Positions 61,507-64,000 of a stretch of 64,000 nucleotides of DNA are shown in pieces. Source of the DNA: DATFQI01 sp963816955 (GTDB lineage: Bacteria > Actinomycetota > Thermoleophilia > Solirubrobacterales > Solirubrobacteraceae); assembly GCA_963816955.1 (NCBI GenBank), contig CAWFME010000004.1:868001-932000 (forward strand). Reading direction: 5' to 3'. The notes below the pieces were generated by a model that made no database searches, had not been told where the DNA came from, and saw only the letters and a list, made by a program, of their open reading frames with translations. A program made the translations under genes and the position numbers. How positions within the stretch are numbered: the first letter of the stretch is position 1; each line of letters starts with the position of its first letter.

Positions 61507-62530
61507 CCCCGTGATCACGCGGGCGATCGACCGCCTGATGTCGCGCCAGGACCTGTCCGTGGAGGACATCGGAGCCGTGCTGGCGGAGATCATGGAGGGC
61601 AACGCGTCCGAGGTGGAGACCGCCGGCGTGCTGGTCGCGCTGCGCACGAAGGGGGAGACGGAGGAGGAGATCGAGGGCCTCGCCCGCACGATGCGCCGCT
61701 TCGCCAAGCCCGTCGACGCCGGCCGCGCGGACCTCGTCGACACGGCCGGCACGGGCGGCGGGCGGCCGACGTTCAACGTCTCCACGACCGCCGCGCTGAT
61801 CGCCGCCGGGGCGGGCTGTGCGGTCGCCAAGCACGGCAACCGCTCCGCCACCGGCCTGTCGGGCTCGGCCGACCTGCTGGAGGCGCTCGGCGTGCGGATC
61901 GACCTCGGGCCGGAGGCGGTGGCGCAATGCATCCGCGAGGTCGGCTTCGGCTTCATGTTCGCGCCCGCCCACCACAGCGCGACGCGCTACGTGATCGGAG
62001 TCCGCAAGGAGCTGGCGGTGCGGACGATCTTCAACTTCCTCGGCCCGCTGACCAACCCGGCCGGGGCCACGCGACAGGTGATCGGCGTCTCGGACCCCGC
62101 GTTCCTGCAGACGATCGCGGGCGCCCTGGCGAGGCTCGGGGCCGAGCGCGCGCTCGTGGTCTCCAGCGCGGACGGGCTCGACGAGCTGAGCACCTCGGCC
62201 CCGACCCGGGTGGTCGAGGTCGGCGGCGACGGGCTGCGCACCTACGAGGTCACGCCCGAGGAGGTCGGGCTGGCGCGCAGCGACCCGGAGGCCTTCGGGC
62301 CGGGGCTGCCGGAGGCCAACGCCGCCACCACGCGGCGGATCCTGGCGGGCGAGCAAGGTCCGGAACGCGACCTCGCGCTGCTCAACGCGGGCGCGGCGGT
62401 CTACGCCGGCGGGCGGGCGGATACCCTGCGGGAAGGGGTGGAGGCGGCCGCCGAGGCCGTCGACTCGGGGGCCGCCGCGGCGGCGCTCGACGCCCTGACC
62501 GCCATGACCGCCAAACTGTCGCCCGGATGA
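61499..62530 (+). CDS. trpD: Anthranilate phosphoribosyltransferase
   Basis: Transfers phosphoribose from PRPP to anthranilate. 343 residues. VDTAGTGGGRPTFNVSTTAA (PRPP-binding GTGGD-like loop, about 80-99), AKHGNRSATGLSGSADLLEA, FMFAPAHHSATRYVIGVR, TIFNFLGPLTNPAGA. Overlaps the end of trpG by 8 nt; 19 nt to trpC. Confidence 0.96.
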   Translation: MPNPVITRAIDRLMSRQDLSVEDIGAVLAEIMEGNASEVETAGVLVALRTKGETEEEIEGLARTMRRFAKPVDAGRADLVDTAGTGGGRPTFNVSTTAALIAAGAGCAVAKHGNRSATGLSGSADLLEALGVRIDLGPEAVAQCIREVGFGFMFAPAHHSATRYVIGVRKELAVRTIFNFLGPLTNPAGATRQVIGVSDPAFLQTIAGALARLGAERALVVSSADGLDELSTSAPTRVVEVGGDGLRTYEVTPEEVGLARSDPEAFGPGLPEANAATTRRILAGEQGPERDLALLNAGAAVYAGGRADTLREGVEAAAEAVDSGAAAAALDALTAMTAKLSPG

Positions 62531-62549
62531 CCGGCTCCCCGACCATCTG

Positions 62550-63341
62550 ATGAACGTCCTCGACCGCATCGTCGACGACACGCGCGACGAGGTCGCGCGC
62601 CGCCGCGAGCGCGTGCCGCTCGCGCAGCTCGAGCGCGCGCTCGACTCGCGCCCGAAGGCGCGGCCGTTCCAGGAGGCCCTGACGCGGCCGGGCGTGTCGC
62701 TGATCGCCGAGCACAAGCGCCGCTCGCCGTCGGCCGGCGTGATCCGCGACGGCGCGACGGTGACGGAGATCGTCCAGGCCTACGAGCGCGGTTGTGCGGC
62801 GGCGCTGTCGATCCTGACCGAGCCGTTCCACTTCGGGGGCTCGCTCGACGACCTGCGCGAGGCGCTCGCCGCGACCGACCTGCCGATCCTGCGCAAGGAC
62901 TTCATCGTCGACCCCTACCAGCTCTACGAGTCCGCGGCCGTCGGCGCCGACGCGATCCTGCTGATCGTCGCCGCGCTGGATCCCGACGACCTCTACGACC
63001 TGCTGCGCGAGGCGCGCGACCTGGACCTCGACGCGCTCGTCGAGGTCCACGACGAGCGCGAGCTGGACGTCGCGCTCGACGTCGAGGCCGACGTGCTGGG
63101 CCTCAACAACCGCGACCTGACCGACTTCTCCGTCGACATCGAGCGCACCTACGAGCTGCTCGCCGACGTGCCGGCCGGCAAGACCGTCGTCGCGGAGTCG
63201 GGCTACTCGTCGCGCGACCAGCTCGAGGAGCTCGAGCGCGTCGGCGTCGACGCGGTCCTGATCGGCGAGACGCTGATGCGCGCCCCGGACGTCGAGGCCG
63301 CCTGCGTCGAGCTCACGGCCGGGACGGAGCACGACCGCTGA
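62550..63341 (+). CDS. trpC: Indole-3-glycerol phosphate synthase
   Basis: TIM-barrel enzyme, 263 residues. LIAEHKRRSPSAGVIRDGAT (phosphate/substrate loop), SILTEPFHFGGSLDDL, LPILRKDFIVDPYQLYES, VLGLNNRDLTDFSVD, VVAESGYSSRDQL and VLIGETLMRAPD. Final gene of a trpEGDC cluster; trpF, trpB and trpA are not in the window. Followed by a clear terminator hairpin. Confidence 0.96.
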   Translation: MNVLDRIVDDTRDEVARRRERVPLAQLERALDSRPKARPFQEALTRPGVSLIAEHKRRSPSAGVIRDGATVTEIVQAYERGCAAALSILTEPFHFGGSLDDLREALAATDLPILRKDFIVDPYQLYESAAVGADAILLIVAALDPDDLYDLLREARDLDLDALVEVHDERELDVALDVEADVLGLNNRDLTDFSVDIERTYELLADVPAGKTVVAESGYSSRDQLEELERVGVDAVLIGETLMRAPDVEAACVELTAGTEHDR

Positions 63342-63348
63342 CGTCCCG

Positions 63349-63372
63349 CCCGAGGTTCCCTCGGGTTTACTT
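63349..63372 (+). terminator. Intrinsic terminator after trpC
   Basis: CCCGAGG (63349-63355), TTC loop, CCTCGGG (63359-63365), followed by TTTACTT. A classic hairpin plus T-rich tail, 7 nt after the trpC stop. The best intrinsic terminator of the window. Confidence 0.85.
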
Positions 63373-63405
63373 GCCGTTCACGGTGGGTGACGACGCTGGA
63401 CAGTG

Positions 63406-64000
63406 GTGAAGCAAGGTTTCCTACCGATGCTCGCCGCCGGCCTGATCGGCGGCGGTGTGACGGCCGGCGTGCTGCTGGGCACGGGGGCGGCCGGCGGTGG
63501 CGCGACCCGGACCGTGTTCCAGCCGTCCTCGCTCGGGGCGAGCGCCAGCCCGACCTCGCGCGGCTCTGGGTCGCTGACGGCGCGCCAGATCTACGATCGC
63601 GACGCCCCGGGGGTGGTGCATGTCCGCGCGCGCTCCCTGCAGGCCGATCCGTCCTCGCTCGACCTCACGGAGCGCAGCGACGGCGTGGCCAGCGCGGCGG
63701 GCTTCGTGATCGACGAGGAGGGCCGGCTGCTCACCAACGCCCACGTCGTCGCGGGCGCCACCGACATCTCCGTGACGTTCGCGGAGGACAAGACCGTGCC
63801 GGCGCGCGTGCTGGGCAAGGACGAGGAGACCGACCTGGCGCTGCTCGGGGTCGAGCCCGACGGCCTGGACCTGCGGCCGCTGCAGCTCGGCAGCTCGCGC
63901 GGCGTGCACGTCGGCGATCCGACGATGTCGATCGGCAACCCGTCCGGGCGCGACCGCACGCTCACCACCGGCGTCGTGTCGGCCACGCAGCGCCGCATCA
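63406..64000 (+). CDS. HtrA/DegP-type trypsin-like serine protease (3' truncated by window edge)
   Basis: Starts VKQGFLPMLAAGLIGGGVTA (N-terminal TM or uncleaved signal, about 5-27), then a Ser/Gly linker and a chymotrypsin-like domain: catalytic His in LLTNAHVVAGATDISVTF (about residue 108), catalytic Asp in DEETDLALLGVEP. The catalytic Ser and any PDZ domain lie beyond the window edge. Membrane-anchored extracytoplasmic quality-control protease. GTG at 63403 or 63406. Confidence 0.88.
   Translation, partial: MKQGFLPMLAAGLIGGGVTAGVLLGTGAAGGGATRTVFQPSSLGASASPTSRGSGSLTARQIYDRDAPGVVHVRARSLQADPSSLDLTERSDGVASAAGFVIDEEGRLLTNAHVVAGATDISVTFAEDKTVPARVLGKDEETDLALLGVEPDGLDLRPLQLGSSRGVHVGDPTMSIGNPSGRDRTLTTGVVSATQRRI

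Overview
The window is a high-GC (mostly about 70% or more), densely packed chromosomal segment of an actinobacterium-like organism. The order mreBCD-mrdA-rodA-rng-rplU-rpmA-obgE-proBA-nadD-rsfS-leuS-comEA/EC-holA-rpsT-murJ-lepA-hrcA-dnaJ-prmA-yqeY-phoH-ybeY-era-hisIE-trpEGDC, the GTG/TTG starts, the GTGA/ATGA overlaps and a monoderm-style Tad pilus locus suggest the class Thermoleophilia (Solirubrobacter/Conexibacter-like). That placement is inference; no rRNA is present. Almost all genes are chromosomal housekeeping genes. No prophage, insertion sequence or CRISPR array is visible, and no gene-free stretch exceeds 300 bases.

Layout. 1-6.5 kb: a PadR-like regulator cut by the window edge, then the cell-elongation operon mreB-mreC-mreD-mrdA-rodA. 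6.5-11.5 kb: RNase E/G, L21, L27, a divergent SDR dehydrogenase and ObgE. 11.5-15.8 kb: a secreted metzincin protease (minus strand), proB-proA, nadD, rsfS. 15.8-16.3 kb: tRNA-Ala(GGC), with an intron-homing-type PD-(D/E)XK nuclease frame directly upstream on the same strand and running into it. 16.4-33.8 kb: leuS, comEA-comEC, holA, rpsT, murJ, lepA, hrcA-dnaJ, two tandem PrmA-type methyltransferases, a threonine dehydratase, a type II NADH dehydrogenase and an EamA transporter. 33.9-48.5 kb: an accessory envelope region. It holds a DUF192 protein, two unknown proteins, a lipoprotein, a TadG-like protein with two wall-hydrolase-like domains, cpaB, a cpaE-tadE fusion, tadE, cpaF, tadB, tadC, a histidine kinase/response regulator pair, a Flp pilin, and two secreted proteins (one with a VWA domain). 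48.5-54.7 kb: an aminoglycoside phosphotransferase remnant, a quinone oxidoreductase, yqeY-phoH-ybeY-era and two bPH2 membrane proteins. 54.7-64 kb: an epimerase, an ArsA-like ATPase, phytoene synthase plus an FAD oxidoreductase, hisIE, trpE-trpG-trpD-trpC and the start of an HtrA protease.

Themes. (i) About a dozen start codons have a TANNNT -10-like box 6-10 nt upstream and no obvious Shine-Dalgarno. In several cases the TAG stop of the preceding gene is part of the box, which suggests widespread leaderless transcription. (ii) The Tad region carries unusual architectures: an ATPase-pseudopilin fusion with an internal prepilin-peptidase site, and a pseudopilin-like protein with two hydrolase-like domains. 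It may have its own two-component control. (iii) A 45-nt perfect-hairpin element occurs twice, in opposite orientation, each time between convergent genes. One copy sits at the break of a decayed gene. (iv) At least five otherwise intact genes (mreB, mreC, holA, prmA copy 1, the FAD oxidoreductase), and probably the VWA gene, carry single-base frame breaks. These are most likely sequence errors and should be remembered when using the coordinates.
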